Shown: one piece after another, positions 34,720 through 46,739 of the stretch | Position numbering within the stretch: the stretch's first letter is position 1 | How the letters are laid out: the number at the start of each line of letters is the position of its first letter | Position numbers and translations under genes: made by a program | The notes under the pieces: model-generated | Told to the model about the DNA's origin: nothing | What the model saw: the letters and a program-made list of their open reading frames with translations, nothing else | Database searches by the model: none | Assembly: GCA_902805475.1 (NCBI GenBank) | Contig: CADCSX010000023.1 | Coordinates: 2,976,001-3,040,000, forward strand | From: Entonaema liquescens | Lineage: Eukaryota > Ascomycota > Sordariomycetes > Xylariales > Xylariaceae | Reading direction: 5' to 3' | DNA length: 64,000 nucleotides

Positions 34720-36546
34720 ATGGCTTCACGTTCACTTATAGCGTTAGCTACTGGCCTTTCGCTTATAAGCGAAGCTTTAGCTCAGTCTGCTAATGAAACT
34801 GTCTGGGCTTCTTTTGCGTATGTCTTATACGGCGAGCGCACACCCGTTCTAGGAGACCTTGTCTCCAGCTTGACTCCATTAGGCGCACAACAACTCTATT
34901 CTCAAGGCTCGCTATTTAGAGCACGATACTTGTCTAATTCTAGCTTATCAGATGAAGACAACGCTCTAACGACCAATTCACCCATCGTTGGTATAGAGCG
35001 CCAGGCTCTTGATAACAGCCAACTTTCTATCTTCAGCAGCACAGATGATTATGTAGTCGGAGGTGCCTTAGCCTTCTTACAAGGCCTTTACCCGCCGGTT
35101 ACTCAGACTTTCGCCGACGATAATGGCGGTACCAATGCATCCACACTGGCTAACGGTACTGTGGTCAACTTTCCTCTAAACGGTTACCAGTATCCTAATA
35201 TTCGGAACGTCCCTACCACGGATGCGAATTCTGTTTGGTGAGTTAGCTATATTCTGGTGGAAGTCTATGTGGATATTGGATATTAATGAAACGATTAGGC
35301 TTCAGGGGCATGCGGCGTGTACGGAGTACTGGTCGTCGAGTCTTGACTTTGAGAGTAGCGATGCAGCTCAGAAGATGTACAATTCGACATCTTATTTTTA
35401 CGAGAGAACATGGGAAGAGGTATTCCCGGACACGCTGCCGAATAGCTTGCTGAATTTCGGCTATGCATATGACTTATATGACTACGCCCAATATGCGTAT
35501 GATCATGATAAGTCCGTGCGTGATACTTTAAAAGAAGATCGCCTCGCAGTTCTACGCAACTTGGCCAACAGGCAGCAATTCGATCTCAACGGTGACCTGT
35601 CGGCTTCGGGGTCGCAACAGGGCGACATGATAAGGGCGATCGCAGGACGCACGCTCGCGGCCAAGGTAGTGACGCAGCTCAGAGCGCATATGAACTCGGC
35701 AGGCTCCTCAAATAAGTTGTCGTTAATGTTCGGCTCCTTCGAGCCGTTCCTAGCTTTCTTCGCGCTGGCCGACCTAATCAACGTTCCGGGACCGTTCACG
35801 CAGATCCCCGATCCGGGTGCCGCTATCGTTTTGAACTTTTCACCACCGACGACGACGCGGCTTATCCCCGCCAAGATAACTCGTGGGTTCGTTTCCTGTA
35901 CCGCAACGGCACGGGATCTGATATCCCGTTTACTGAGTATCCGCTCTTTGGCCGGGGCAACTCAGAGACACGCATGAGGTGGAACGATTTCCAAGATGGT
36001 ATCGAGAAATTCGCCATCTGGGATGTACCAGAGTGGTGTGACTTGTGCTCGTCTCTTGCGCTATTTTGCAGCTCGTTGGGCCGTGGCTCTGGAAACTCGG
36101 ATAGCTCCTCAGATAGTAGTATTGGATCTACCCAAAGAAGCAACGCTTCCCTATCCCCGGCGGTGGCTGGTGTCATTGGCGCTGTGGCTACGCTCGCAGC
36201 ATTGGGTCTTGCTAGTGTAACTGCTTTCGTTTTCGGTGGTCTGCGCATTCGGCGTAGGGACCCCTCGGATGCCGCTCGCCGTCGTAGTAGTCTAGGCGGT
36301 TTTAAAGGCGCTGAGAAGATGGCGTCGGATCACGATATTTCTATTACCAAGAGCGGGGCTAGACACGAACGCGTGGGCAGCTGGGAGCTTGGCGGTCCAT
36401 CTGCAGTTGGGAATGTTGCAGTCCCAGCTCCTGTTGCGGTTTCTGATAGCGGCGTCTTTGGCGCCTCTGTTAGACGGAATGTGAAAGATGACGATGGAGA
36501 TAGCCTTCTGGGGGCCTCCCCGGTGGATCCTGTAGAGCGTGTTTAG
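34720..36546 (+). CDS. Histidine acid phosphatase-like membrane protein, catalytic His absent, frame broken
   Basis: Exon 1 is 34720-35237 and exon 2 starts at 35299. The product would have a signal peptide (LIALATGLSLISEALA), a large lumenal or extracellular phosphatase-like domain, a Ser-rich linker, one membrane helix (AGVIGAVATLAALGLASVTAFV) and a basic cytoplasmic tail. In the histidine acid phosphatase family the nucleophile lies in RHGxRxP; here the same place reads VLYGERTP, so the His is Tyr. The distal HD motif is also replaced, by FGSFEPFLAFFAL. It is therefore probably a non-catalytic member. The frame breaks at about 35828-35835: frame 2 (to PGAAIV) must shift to the frame reading ELFTTDDDAAYP, as if one base were missing from a T4 run. 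This may be an assembly error or a true lesion. Confidence 0.75.
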
Positions 36547-37315
36547 GAGACGCCGGTAATCAGACACGTTGAATGGTTGAATAGGAGTATTCATTCCAAC
36601 ACTCGATTTATTCGAGTTGTCTTTCCTAGTTGGTTGGTCTTATTCTCTACAATCATTGATACCCAGGATCATAGAAGGCTTAGGGTCTTGTGCTGGTTTC
36701 GAGAGAGCTTGAGGGCCATTTATAATTATCTCTAGGCGTTGTATATGGACTTCGGTGGGGATTGATACCCTTTCCTTCTTACGATCGTTATATGGAGTTT
36801 CCAAACCAGGGCCTTAGGTGCTCTTAGGTTCATCAAGATGATAAAACTGTGATAGGTAGGTATATCATATAGTCGAATATTATCATTCTACATTATGGCA
36901 GAACTGGGTCTTTTAGTCCTTTAGATAGGAGCAGAAGAAATGTAGCTATTGCTAGTATAATTTTGCTCTTGGGCCATTTATTTCTGTATATCATGTACCA
37001 CGAAGCGACAATGATTAGGAACCTCCTTCGTAGTAAACTATGTACCAGGCATTCGCTTATCCCTTTCCGTAGTGTATTATGACGAGCAGTGGTAATACCG
37101 ACTTACCAACTAACCAGTTGTTACTATAGACATAGCATACTGTATCCAACCTACAATTTCGTAACAAACGTATATATTCCGTATGTACGCCCAAGTCCGT
37201 CTTCTCCTAGATATCCAAGTATATAAATACAAGATAAGTAGAACCAACAATTGTTCTTCCGACATAGGCACCCACAAAGCTAGATAACTGGCTAGGCGAG
37301 CAACGTCGGCATGTC
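36547..37315. other. Convergent intergenic spacer
   Basis: AT-rich 3' flanks of the phosphatase-like and P450 genes; nothing recognised. Confidence 0.5.
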
Positions 37316-39147
37316 TTAATGAGCATTGATTAAGCAGCGCTGTTTCCTCGGACTCATAAGGAAGTACATTGTAGGGATCATGTCTTCGTCCGTGAATCCC
37401 TCTAAATAGGAGACAGTAGAATTCGGGAACCGGGTGAAGAACCGCGCAGTCGCGAGACGCAGTTCCATCCTAGCCAAATGCATACCGATGCAGACTATAT
37501 GCAATTAGAATTAGTGGTCCAGTTCAGTCCATCATAACTGAAGAAGGTATTATTAAGAGAGATAGGTACGGGATTGGAAGAAAAAAAAAACTCACTTCGA
37601 CTCCCTCCACCGAATGGTACAAACGCGTCCTTCATCGCCCTCGTCGGATTCTCCCATCTCGACGGGTCGAACTTCAACGGCTCCGGATAAACGGCTGGGT
37701 TTCTGTGCATACTGTACGCCTGCGCCGACACCGTGTACCCGCCGGGAATATAGTAACCGCCAAGAGTAGCACCTCCCTGGGGAACAGCACGGGGCAGGCC
37801 CGAGGGGGCAGCGCTGTATAAGCGCAGCGTCTCCTGGACGACATTTTCGAGATAGGGCAGCCCCTTAAGGTCTAGGTCGGTAAATCCGTCCGGCAACGTG
37901 CTCAGTTCCGCTAGTAGCTTTGCCTTAATATCGGGGCGTTTACACAAGGTCCAGATCAGGTACGTTAGGGTGTTAGTGGTGGTGTCGCTTCCGGCCGCGA
38001 TATACGCCATGGCATCCTCGCGCAGCTCCTCGAAAGGCAGCGTGTCCTGGTCGTTCTCCGAAGCACGGTACAACTTAGACAGAAGCGTGGGCTTCGCGTT
38101 CCGCCCTTGCTCCTCTACCAATTTGTAGTGGCGCCCCAGCGACTGCGTCGCGTACGAGCGCATGCGGTCCCGGACTTGCATCCCCACGCTGAGAACCGGC
38201 AACGTGATGTACTTGTTGATCTTCATGAGCGTGGGGAACGTTGACCTGAGGCCCCCAGCAAATCCTATCGATTTCAAGTCGTTGATGTATTGGTTCTCCT
38301 GTTACTCGCGATGAAATAATGGTGTTAGTGGAGATAGTAAGGGACTATGGGTAAGATACGCACCTCCTTTGTTTCCAGCATGCGGAATGAAGACCCGAAG
38401 CTGAGCTCACCGATCACGTCGGTGGCCATATATAGCGCCCAACGATATACGTCCTTTAGAAGGCAAGAGAGCTCAAGTCAGCGGTTATTCTTTTCTCTAT
38501 AGATTGGACGACCTACTGTAGCACCCCGCGTCTCCATTTCCTCGGCCATATTCTCAATAGTCATGCGAACTTTAGTCTCGACCGTGGGCCTATGTTGAGT
38601 TAATCCCGACTCTGAGATCTCGGATGCGAGAAGCCTTCGGTGACGACGGTGATAGTTGACATCGGTCGTGCTAAAGACATTCTTGACCCCCGGTAGGAAA
38701 TACTCGTAGAACTGCGACTTGAGGAACTCGCCCTTGACATGGTACACCTGCTGTACAACGTTTGGATCTTGTATGCTGACCTCCGTGGGAGATATGCGAA
38801 CGATGGTGCCTATGGTTTGACGAAGGCACAGTTAGAGTGATATTTCTCCGACTGGGAATATGTCGTTTGAGGATAAACGTACCGTATTTCTCATGCAATG
38901 ATTGAACCCATTGTGGTCGTTGACCCTTAACAACTTTATACTTCAGGATTGTGTCGGTCCATAATGTATACCAAGGACCATGTAGTCTTCTCAAGGGGTT
39001 GCTGAAGATAGTATAGGTATACTGTGAAGTTGTTAGTTCTATTAACAAGTATATTTCTGTGGCATTCGAGTTTCATACGCCAAATATAGCTAGGCCTATA
39101 GCGATCAACAAAAGTTGACCGCGCCCAAGGTCACCCAGTGCTTCCAT
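37316..39147 (-). CDS. Cytochrome P450 monooxygenase
   Basis: Six exons (39147-39079, 39021-38883, 38809-38517, 38453-38364, 38298-37596, 37494-37316) encode 490 residues. An N-terminal membrane anchor (LLLIAIGLAIFG) leads into a short proline hinge (NPLRRLHGPWYTLW). Landmarks are the C-helix HRRHRRLL, the I-helix AAGSDTTT, the K-helix ETLR (ExxR), FDPSRW (PERF-like), and the heme loop FGGGSRICIG with Cys433, split by the last intron. Architecture resembles microsomal fungal P450s of the pisatin demethylase/benzoate hydroxylase sort; the subfamily cannot be fixed by eye. It would need the common P450 reductase in the ER. No polyketide, NRPS or terpene enzyme lies nearby. All splice sites are canonical. 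Confidence 0.92.
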
Positions 39148-40141
39148 TTTCGTTTTCGTGACTTATATGTTTAGTCTTATACCATGGGGTGGTGTAGTAG
39201 GCTTGAATATGATTTAAAAGCCGATACCCATTATGTTAATCAAACGAATTCTCTCCTATGGACAGCAGCTTGTTTGCTTAAATACTATATTCGTACTATA
39301 TCCATACTATATTCATTGGGCTAAGTCTATATAAGTCGGTTTCCCAGGCTGAAGCGAAAGGCCGAGAGTCACGAGGCATTGCGGACATTTAGCATTAACA
39401 TATCCCGATAATAGGTATACTTTAGGTATACTTATGGCCAACATTGATCATTTAGGAATGATTAATAAAATCGGAGGAATCAATCTGATCCTGGGTAGTA
39501 GTAGAACCACTGTTCCCAATTCGGAGGACGGTAGAGGAATAACACCGAATTGTCCGGATGCCTACCAGCTAAGCTCCGCCCTACCGTCGTATATAGATTC
39601 TAGGTCCCATGCCACACAACCAATGGAAGGCCGATCGATGGTCATTGTCCCGATCAAGGTTTTTCATAACTGTCCAGCATCATACTTATCTGTCTCAATA
39701 CACGATTCGCTTCGATATACGAGAAAGCGAATGTGATCTGGCCTCTAGATCTTGAGTGGATCGTTATTCAGTAGAACATAGTCTTGAAGGAATCTCGCTC
39801 TGTCGGCCTACAATTATAATGACGAGTCTTCGTTATTATGCATCATTGCGTAAGAGTAACATTATCGCGCGGATTAACAACGCGAAACTAATAAGTCAAA
39901 TTGATGGCTATTAGCCTTCTAGAAAATTTACCATTAAGAGTAATAAATGAGAGACCAGCTGGAACGGTTCTCCTAATACAAAAAAGTTATACTTTTGGTA
40001 GGATATGAAGCATAGACTAACTGGGGACAACCTACATGTAATCATAGGTGGTAAATTGTGTAGGCCCCTTTTTAATTTCATAAGGGTGCTGCTAATTATG
40101 CTCTCTACATACTGCCTATTTGGGTATCATTGTTCATATTC
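39148..40141. other. Intergenic, no supported gene
   Basis: About 1 kb between the P450 start and the Rad14 stop. A threefold imperfect tandem of TACTATATTC-like units occurs at 39282-39315. No coding feature is supported. Confidence 0.5.
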
Positions 40142-41480
40142 CTAAAACTCCATCTCCTCGACTTCCATGTTGCAGGTTGTACATGTCTTCACCGTTGATC
40201 CGTCTTCCTTCTCGACAACTCGTCCCCATTCGTGAACATGTTTGCCGCCGCTGGAGATGGCGTCGCCGAACTTGGCTTTCTTGCCGGGTTCTGTGCCTCC
40301 CTCAAGCTTTCCTATCTGCCTCCGATATGAATCTATCCTCGTTCGCTTCTTCAGATCTAATAGCTTCGATTTGAATTTGGCTTCCTTCCGCTTCTTCTTC
40401 TCCGCCTCACGATGCTCGAACTCGGCGTCCAACGCCTCGGCCGAACCCCACTTCTTATCACCGAATGCATACTCCTCGACCTGATACCGGAGGAATAACA
40501 TCATGTCGTGCCAGTGAGACTTGTGCGGGTTTGGCCTTGAAAGGTGGGGTAGCAATTCTTCGTCCTTCAACTCTGGTTCTGTAAGAAGATAGTCTTCCCT
40601 GCACTCCGTCTTGGTCAGAAGACTGTATTTTTCGGGGTACTTCTCCTTGCAGCTGCTGCAGACGGCACACCCAAAAACTTCCTCCCATACGAAGTCGATC
40701 TCGAGACTCTTGCACTCGCGACACCTCTTCCGGTCCTTTTCATCTCGTAGCACACTTATACCTGGTTCGAATGGTCCTGCTTTCTGCCGTTGGAGCTTCT
40801 TCAGTAACTGCCGTCTTTCCCACTCGTCCGCCGTCATCCCTTTGGGTCTCTCTTCCTGTCCTTCGCTAGGTCCGTTACCCTTTCCGTTGCCCGTTGCAGT
40901 AGACCCCGACATAGCCTTGTTCCAAGGATCATCCTCGGCACTTAAGAAACCGCCTTTCGTATCTGTCATCTTACCCAAGTCATAGTCAACGAACTTGGTG
41001 AACTTCCTCGCCGGTCTAATAGCCCCATCATCCTTGTCCCCTTTTGCCTTGTCGGCACTGTCCTCAGTAACAGCCTTGCCAGGCGATACACCATTGGCGC
41101 GACCGTCGCGACTCGTAGATGGAGTCTCGCGGACTCGAACAGAACCGGATATGGCATCGTGAGCACGTTTGCGTGTGTTCGGAACTCGGACATTACCGGT
41201 GGCGATGAAGCCGGACGGAGTGCGAGAAGTAGCAGGTGCGCCAGCTGCTCGAGCAGCGGACTCGTGTTGTTCGCGTAATGCCTTAGCTCGGAGACGATTC
41301 TCTTCCTGTAAACACAATGCGATTAGAATAGGGCTTCAAGTAATGGGTTATAATCCAAACTATTTTTTTATCGAAATGTTGACTCACTATGCGACGGGTA
41401 ATTTCAGGCGTAGGAGGGGAGGCTGTAGGCTTAGAGGGGTTGGTAGTTTTCGCCTGCGGTGGCGTAGAAGGACGCTCCAT
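40142..41480 (-). CDS. rad14: DNA repair protein Rad14/XPA
   Basis: Two exons (41480-41388, 41305-40142) encode 418 residues. The protein verifies damage in nucleotide excision repair and binds kinked DNA with TFIIH and RPA. A disordered Ser/Pro-rich N-terminus leads to GISVLRDEKDRKRC, then the XPA zinc finger C226-x2-C229-x17-C247-x2-C250, exactly the human spacing. The DNA-binding half follows: LLTKTECREDYLLTEPELKD, HLSRPNPHKSHWHDMMLFL and a Lys/Arg-rich helix (EAEKKKRKEAKFKSKL). A second Cys pair (CTTCNM) closes the protein. Introns and start agree with a short MERPSTPPQ first exon. An ACGCGT box lies 241 bases upstream of the start. The gene is downstream of Pho88 on the same strand. Confidence 0.95.
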
Positions 41481-42032
41481 TTCGATAAGGAAATATGACC
41501 ATGCGCAAGCGCAAAGAAAATATAGTCGTAGATACCTATGTTGAGAAGTTGTAACTTGAATGTTAGGATGACCTTTGGCGATTGGTTCAGGAATGGGTAC
41601 GTATTTTAAGGGTTCATTAGGTATCATGTAAGCCGGTGACGTCGGGGATTGAAAACGGCCCTACGAAATAAGAATTAGGTACCCCCGGTATTTACGCCAC
41701 CCCCGGACGACCCGGACTATACGCGTACTTACAAAGACAACATCAGAATCCAAGGCTCGTTCATGAGACAAGCCATCCAAATTCGTAATTTGATAAGATA
41801 TACGTAGTATATTACTAGATATTAGGTGCAATGAGAATATCCTGTTAAGTCATCGAAGTTATCACAGCAACTAAAAGATACACGAATACATGCTGCATGA
41901 ATTATGCAAATCTATTTGTAATGGGACTTTGCTCTATAACAGTGATTATACACCTATAATTTCCTTCGTGTGCAGCATCCATATTATGCTGCGAGTCCCC
42001 TCATTAAACCCCTTAAATAAGCTGCGGCATCT
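41481..42032. other. Spacer between Pho88 stop and Rad14 start
   Basis: The region serves as the Rad14 promoter and contains a single ACGCGT at 41721-41726. Nothing else is recognised. Confidence 0.5.
41721..41726. promoter_or_regulatory. ACGCGT box upstream of Rad14
   Basis: A single MluI cell-cycle box core lies 241 bases before the Rad14 start. It could bind an MBF-type factor, but this hexamer occurs by chance several times in the window. Confidence 0.25.
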
Positions 42033-42743
42033 TTACTCGTCCTTGACACCACCCCGGCCAGCACGCTCAGCCGCTTCGACAGCCTTCTTGTCGCTCTGCG
42101 CAGGACCACTCTGGAGACCGCCCATGAGCCCAGCGGGCTGCTTAAAGGGACGCTTGAGATCTCCACTCGCCGGCTTGCCGAGGAGGTGGATCTTGGCTAG
42201 GTTGGATTCGAGGGCGCCCTTGAGGGGGATGATAGACTGGATCAAAAGCGGGTTGGTGTATTTCATGTACAAATGCATGAAGCCCATCATAGCAAGCCCC
42301 ATAATTTGCGACCGAAAAGAGTTCTTGAGTTGCTGCGAGTCGTAGGCTTGGACGGTGGTAGTCACAAGCTTACCCTCGTCCGAAGATCCCATCGGAGCCG
42401 GTTCGACATATTTAAGTGTTGTAAGATCTATACGTAGGATTTATTAGCACAACTATGTATATAGTATACTATTTCTAAGGAAAGAATCGTACCCTTCTTC
42501 TTGTTGATCTGGAATTGGATGTAGAGGTAGATGCCAGCGATGATCAAATTGCTACCGATGTAGAGTGCGCGAACGATGTTGAGAACATCAGGATCATCGA
42601 ATGGGATTCGCTTGGAAACTTGCATCATCCCAAGGATGATGACGATGTTCGTTCTGTCAAAACTCTGTTAGCTACTACTTCACAAGCGTACACGTGCAAG
42701 ACGTAGTTGACAACACATACACTTGAGGACTGAATATACCCAT
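42033..42743 (-). CDS. pho88: Pho88/Snd3, ER membrane protein-targeting factor
   Basis: Three exons (42743-42721, 42653-42493, 42427-42033) encode 192 residues. Exon 1 has only 23 bases (MGIFSPQ plus part of V), and the GTATGT donor joins it to TNIVIILGMMQVSKRIPFDD, matching the MNPQVTNI start of the yeast protein. Two membrane segments are visible (IVIILGMM; VRALYIGSNLIIAGIYLYIQF), then DLTTLKYVEP, VTTTVQAYD, the conserved GLAMMGFMHLYMKYTNPLL, HLLGKPASGDLKRPFK and the tail DKKAVEAAERAGRGG. Yeast Pho88 was first linked to phosphate transport and is now known as Snd3, part of SRP-independent targeting to the ER. It is divergent from the mitochondrial L16 gene. Confidence 0.95.
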
Positions 42744-43248
42744 TTTGACGGTTGTCGCAAATATGCGCGAGACGAGATGATAAACCAAAGGGAAGGATTG
42801 CTTGGGTTAGCAGGACAAGACAAGAAGCTTTTTGTCAAGATGCGTGGAGGCGAAGCAACCCTGAAAGAATGGGAAAATGTGACAATTGGTGGTAGACCTG
42901 CAATTGGAATCTGTCGCATCAAATTACAGCGACGGATATAGAAAAAGTAAGGGACCAAGGTTCTTCCGTACCTCAGCTAAAACCTTATCGAATTCCTTAT
43001 CAAGTTCTGGCCACGTTCCGTTGTGACGACCTTGGGTGGAGCTTGTCCATTGTGTGATTTGGTTATACATATAATCACTGAGGTTATCACTTAATCGCGC
43101 TAATGTAGATACGGAGATAGGTACCCCACTAGCAGCTAGTGACCCGCGATTAGATCTGTTTGGTCACTTTTGACTTCAATGTTTAAATTTCAAGGTGCGA
43201 GGTAATGACGGGAGCTTCCAACGATTGAGTCTCCATTCACCCGCAACC
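42744..43248. promoter_or_regulatory. Divergent promoter region, Pho88 / mitochondrial L16
   Basis: About 505 bases lie between two outward-facing housekeeping start codons. No specific operator is recognised. Confidence 0.45.
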
Positions 43249-44103
43249 ATGCATTCCAAAGCGCCGTCATGCCTTGTCGGCGCTTTTCGGTCGCTTAGAT
43301 ATCTCATACCCCAACTACGCGCCCATCAATCAATACCAGTACTTCGATTGCGACCTCGAAGATTCAATGTTCCCAGAATGTCCGTCTCTTCTCGGCAACC
43401 GCATCAATGGGCGGCAACTGGCTGGAACCCAATATAAACCGAAAACAGAAGATGATGAAGGGACGAGCAAGAGTGGCAACCGGTGGTTCTACTAAGGGAA
43501 CAACAGTGATGTGGGGAGACTATGGACTACGGATGATTGATCACCATCGAAGAATCAGCGCCCAAAATCTCAAGATTGCGGAGGACACTATCAAACAACG
43601 TCTACGTGGACAGAAGTACCGACTGTATAAGAGAGTATGCTGCAACATTGGCGTGTTTGTCAGCGGTAATGAGGTCTGTCTAGTGTTTTCCATCCATATA
43701 TCCTTCTATAACTAACTCACATTCATAGATTCGTATGGGTAAAGGAAAAGGTTCATTCGATCACTGGGCTGCAAGGGTAGCAGTAAATCAGATCGTCTTG
43801 GAACTAAGAGGAATGATCCACGAGCAAGTTGCGCGTGACGCATTCCGGTTAGCCGGCAACAAGCTGCCCGGTAAGCCCCCCTATTTTGTGATACTAGGTG
43901 TATACAAAAACCTAACATTATATTCAGGCCAATGGGAATTTGTGAAGAAGGGTGAACCGCCAATAGTTGGGATTACCAAACTGGACGGAATTACGTTGGA
44001 AGAGTTGAAGCGACCGAGACGAAAGATCCCAGCCGAGTCGATAAAATCGGCTCCCCCCACGACCAACTCAGAAAACCAACGGACACCCTTAGATCTCCCA
44101 TAG
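43249..44103 (+). CDS. mrpl16: Mitochondrial large-subunit ribosomal protein L16
   Basis: Proposed exons are 43249-43338, 43377-43673, 43729-43870 and 43928-44103, giving 234 residues. The core is unmistakable uL16m: NRKQKMMKGRARVATGGS, VMWGDYGLRMIDHHRRIS, TIKQRLRGQKYRLYKR, NIGVFVSGNEIRMGKGKGS, then QWEFVKKGEPPIVGITKL. Its bacterial counterpart sits near the peptidyl-transferase centre and binds tRNA elbows. The N-terminus (MHSKAPSCLVGAFRSLR) is Arg-rich and lacks acidic residues, as expected of a mitochondrial presequence. The join between it and RLFSATASMGGNWLEP needs either a very short 38-base intron (GTACTT...CCCAG) or a one-base error; this 5' part is uncertain. The later introns (55 and 57 bases) are canonical. 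Confidence 0.92.
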
Positions 44104-44577
44104 CTACGAGATCTCATATGATGTATAAATAAGTTGTGTAAAAGATAATCGGACCACTTTCGACGTAGTATTTAGTGATGGGGATTCATCTTTATACCCA
44201 CCTATTTTTGGGTCACCTATGAACGTGACCGGGAAGAAAAAGGGGTAGGTACCTAAGGTAGGTGGTACCTACCTAACATATAATAAAGAAGCTACGATGC
44301 CAATAGGTATAGTCGAGTCTTCATACCCTAGCTTCGCTCTTTCCAGGCTCTTGATGTTTCGTCGTCACTTCCAGTTCTATATCCTGCCAATATAGAAGGC
44401 AGAAGTCAATTTCACAACTCAATCTTCACAATCAGCCCTTTCACCTCATAAAACAACTTCATGCTATCACTTATATCCAGATACCTCTATTCTATTATGT
44501 TCTTGGAGATGGATATAATACCAATCTCACCCTTAGTACGGAAGGTTTCATAAACATGTCGAGCCGTTTATTCTATC
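44104..44577. other. Intergenic with TAGGTACCTA palindromes
   Basis: It holds an exact TAGGTACCTA at 44246-44255 and a neighbouring near-palindrome AGGTAGGTGGTACCTACCT at 44257-44275. No coding feature is seen. Confidence 0.55.
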
Positions 44578-46418
44578 ATGGCTAGCTATACTGAGCTCGA
44601 ACTCAAGACATTCGAACTTTCCAGTGCAGAGTCTGATTTATCCTTATCCGTAACGTCTCTTGCCTTAATTTCGGATGCACCGCCCTCTCAACATACCTCC
44701 GAGAAGCTTTTCCAGTCAATTCAGTCAAAAGAGTTATGGTTGATTTCTCCCGGCATATGCCGAATGCAAATCGTAGTGGAGCATAACCATGTGTCTTTAG
44801 AACTGGGAGAAACTGAGCCTGGTTTCCTGGAACATCTATCCGATGCGATCTGTCAATGTCCAGTAAGCCATTGCTACTGAACCGGACTGGGCCCTAATGC
44901 AGCCACTGATATAAATCATTCAGCTTTGGCCTGCCCTTGGCCTTACGATCAAACAAGAGGACATCCAGTATCGACCGCTCTACGACGGAGCCCCAAACCT
45001 CTATTTTATTATCGAACATATACATAAGTCATCTGTACTCCTCTCGCCACCACATAGTCCCACTGCTCGTCTAAATGGAATAGAGTGCCTATTTCGCTAC
45101 CAAGCAAGTAATGTAGATGTAGCCAATACCGAAACTAGGGGGCCCAACAAATGCGACGCTGATATGGACGATGGTCTCTTTGAGCCGGCTCTACAACCTC
45201 AAGTGCCAGACTTGACGAATAACACTTCCGAGAGCACAATCCACAATTACTGCTGGGGGGACCCGATCCTAGATTCATTCCCTGATCATACTCGGCAACA
45301 ATGGGACGATGCAGGTTACTTAGCTCAAATAGCACTATACGTAACCATTGGTATTAGGAAACGTATGCGCGGCTTACGACTATTCCATTTAGATACCCGA
45401 CCGTCACTGCTTGAACTGGCCCCTGCTATCTGGAACGCTCATTATCTTAAGGTTCGAAAGTTCTCTTATGAGAATAGAGACTGTGTCTAACGAGACCCAG
45501 GCAGTGACGAGCCATACAGCCAATATTCCCATTATTTCGACCATACTGGCTGCATCATCCCGATACCAGTCGGCATCTTTACGGGAAAAGAGTAGAAAGT
45601 TACTACTAGAAGACACCTCTCGTGGCGAACATTCCATCGACGTGGAAACTGAAGCTGAACCAAACATCTGTCTATCTTCCATCCAGCGAAGGCTTTGGGA
45701 TTTGGTGCGAGCAACACTGGAGCCGACTATCCGCATAAAGAATGCTGGAATGTGTGTTAAAACACCCCAACGCGAGAGCCTCACTTGGCCCTTTGAGATT
45801 ATGTCTTCGGACATGAGTTACTTAGGGGAACCCGAAAACGGAGATTATTTCTACGTGCTAGATGGAACCATGGATAACGAGTTTGATTTCAAAAACATTT
45901 ATGAGGAAGGCCGCCTATTATGCGAGCTTCCAGAACTTCCTGGTGAAGAATATAGTAACCATTCCGACGTTATAGATGAATATGAGCATTGGCAGCACGG
46001 AGACCGGGATATGAGTGTTGTTAATGAAAACGCCCTCCCAGGAGTCATCGACACAATTGAGGAGGAACCGAGTTATTCAACGGGCAGTAGTCCCTCAGAT
46101 GCTCTCTTTAACCGGCCTTCGAGTCTATTAGAAGCACACGGCGCTTCAACTATTCAACAATACATCCCCAGCCATTTCAGCAATTCGGTTATAGATGTCG
46201 ATGGCCTACACTCATCAAACTATCTATACGATGTTGGAGGTAGTCATGATGATATAGATGAGTTGTCATATGACACCCGACACATATTCTGGAACACGGA
46301 GCAAGATAGGTATAAAACTGAGGATGATTACCCTACAACGATGGATGAAGAAGTGATAGACGAAGATTATGATATGAACGGGGAACAAGCGGGTCCCCAG
46401 GATATAAAGATGTATTGA
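44578..46418 (+). CDS. Uncharacterised acidic fungal protein
   Basis: Three exons (44578-44862, 44924-45451, 45501-46418) encode 576 residues, all joined in phase 0. The intron signals are good: GTAAGC/CAG with 61 bases, and GTTCGA with CTAAC and CCCAG with 49 bases. The N-terminal half has a mixed composition with conserved-looking segments (SKELWLISPGICRMQIVVEHNH, ITIGIRKRMRGLRLFHLDTRPSLLEL split by the second intron, LWPALGLTIKQEDIQYRPLYDG). The C-terminal 250 residues are very acidic and rich in Asp/Glu/Ser/Tyr, probably disordered. No signal peptide, membrane helix or known motif is visible. I do not recognise a family. Its setting between ribosomal-protein genes offers no functional hint. 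Confidence 0.65.
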
Positions 46419-46739
46419 CAAAATTGATAGACCATATAAACCGGTAAATACATAATAATTATGAGTGCCAGACGCGGCCTGCTGTCGTCGAAGCGTCTCT
46501 AAATGCTATCCTTCTCCGTCTATTACCACCTTTAATCCGACCGCTAAAGACTTAAGAACCCAGTCCGCCCAGCTCCATAACGGCTGTCCATTGCTCAGCC
46601 TAGGGCGTATACTTTTCGATACATGATATTTCTTCGACGAAGGCGGTGATGGTGGATAGTCGCAAAAGAGCATAGTCGTCGAATTGTATTGCAATTAAGA
46701 GGGTTTTGCAATGCTTTCCAGTTTTTAATCGGAACCATG
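46419..46739. other. Convergent spacer
   Basis: 3' flanks of two converging genes; nothing recognised. Confidence 0.45.

Noticed and set aside
31486..39147. A secondary-metabolite cluster (SDR, P450 and neighbours)
   Set aside because: There is no polyketide synthase, NRPS, terpene cyclase, RiPP precursor, transporter or cluster regulator.
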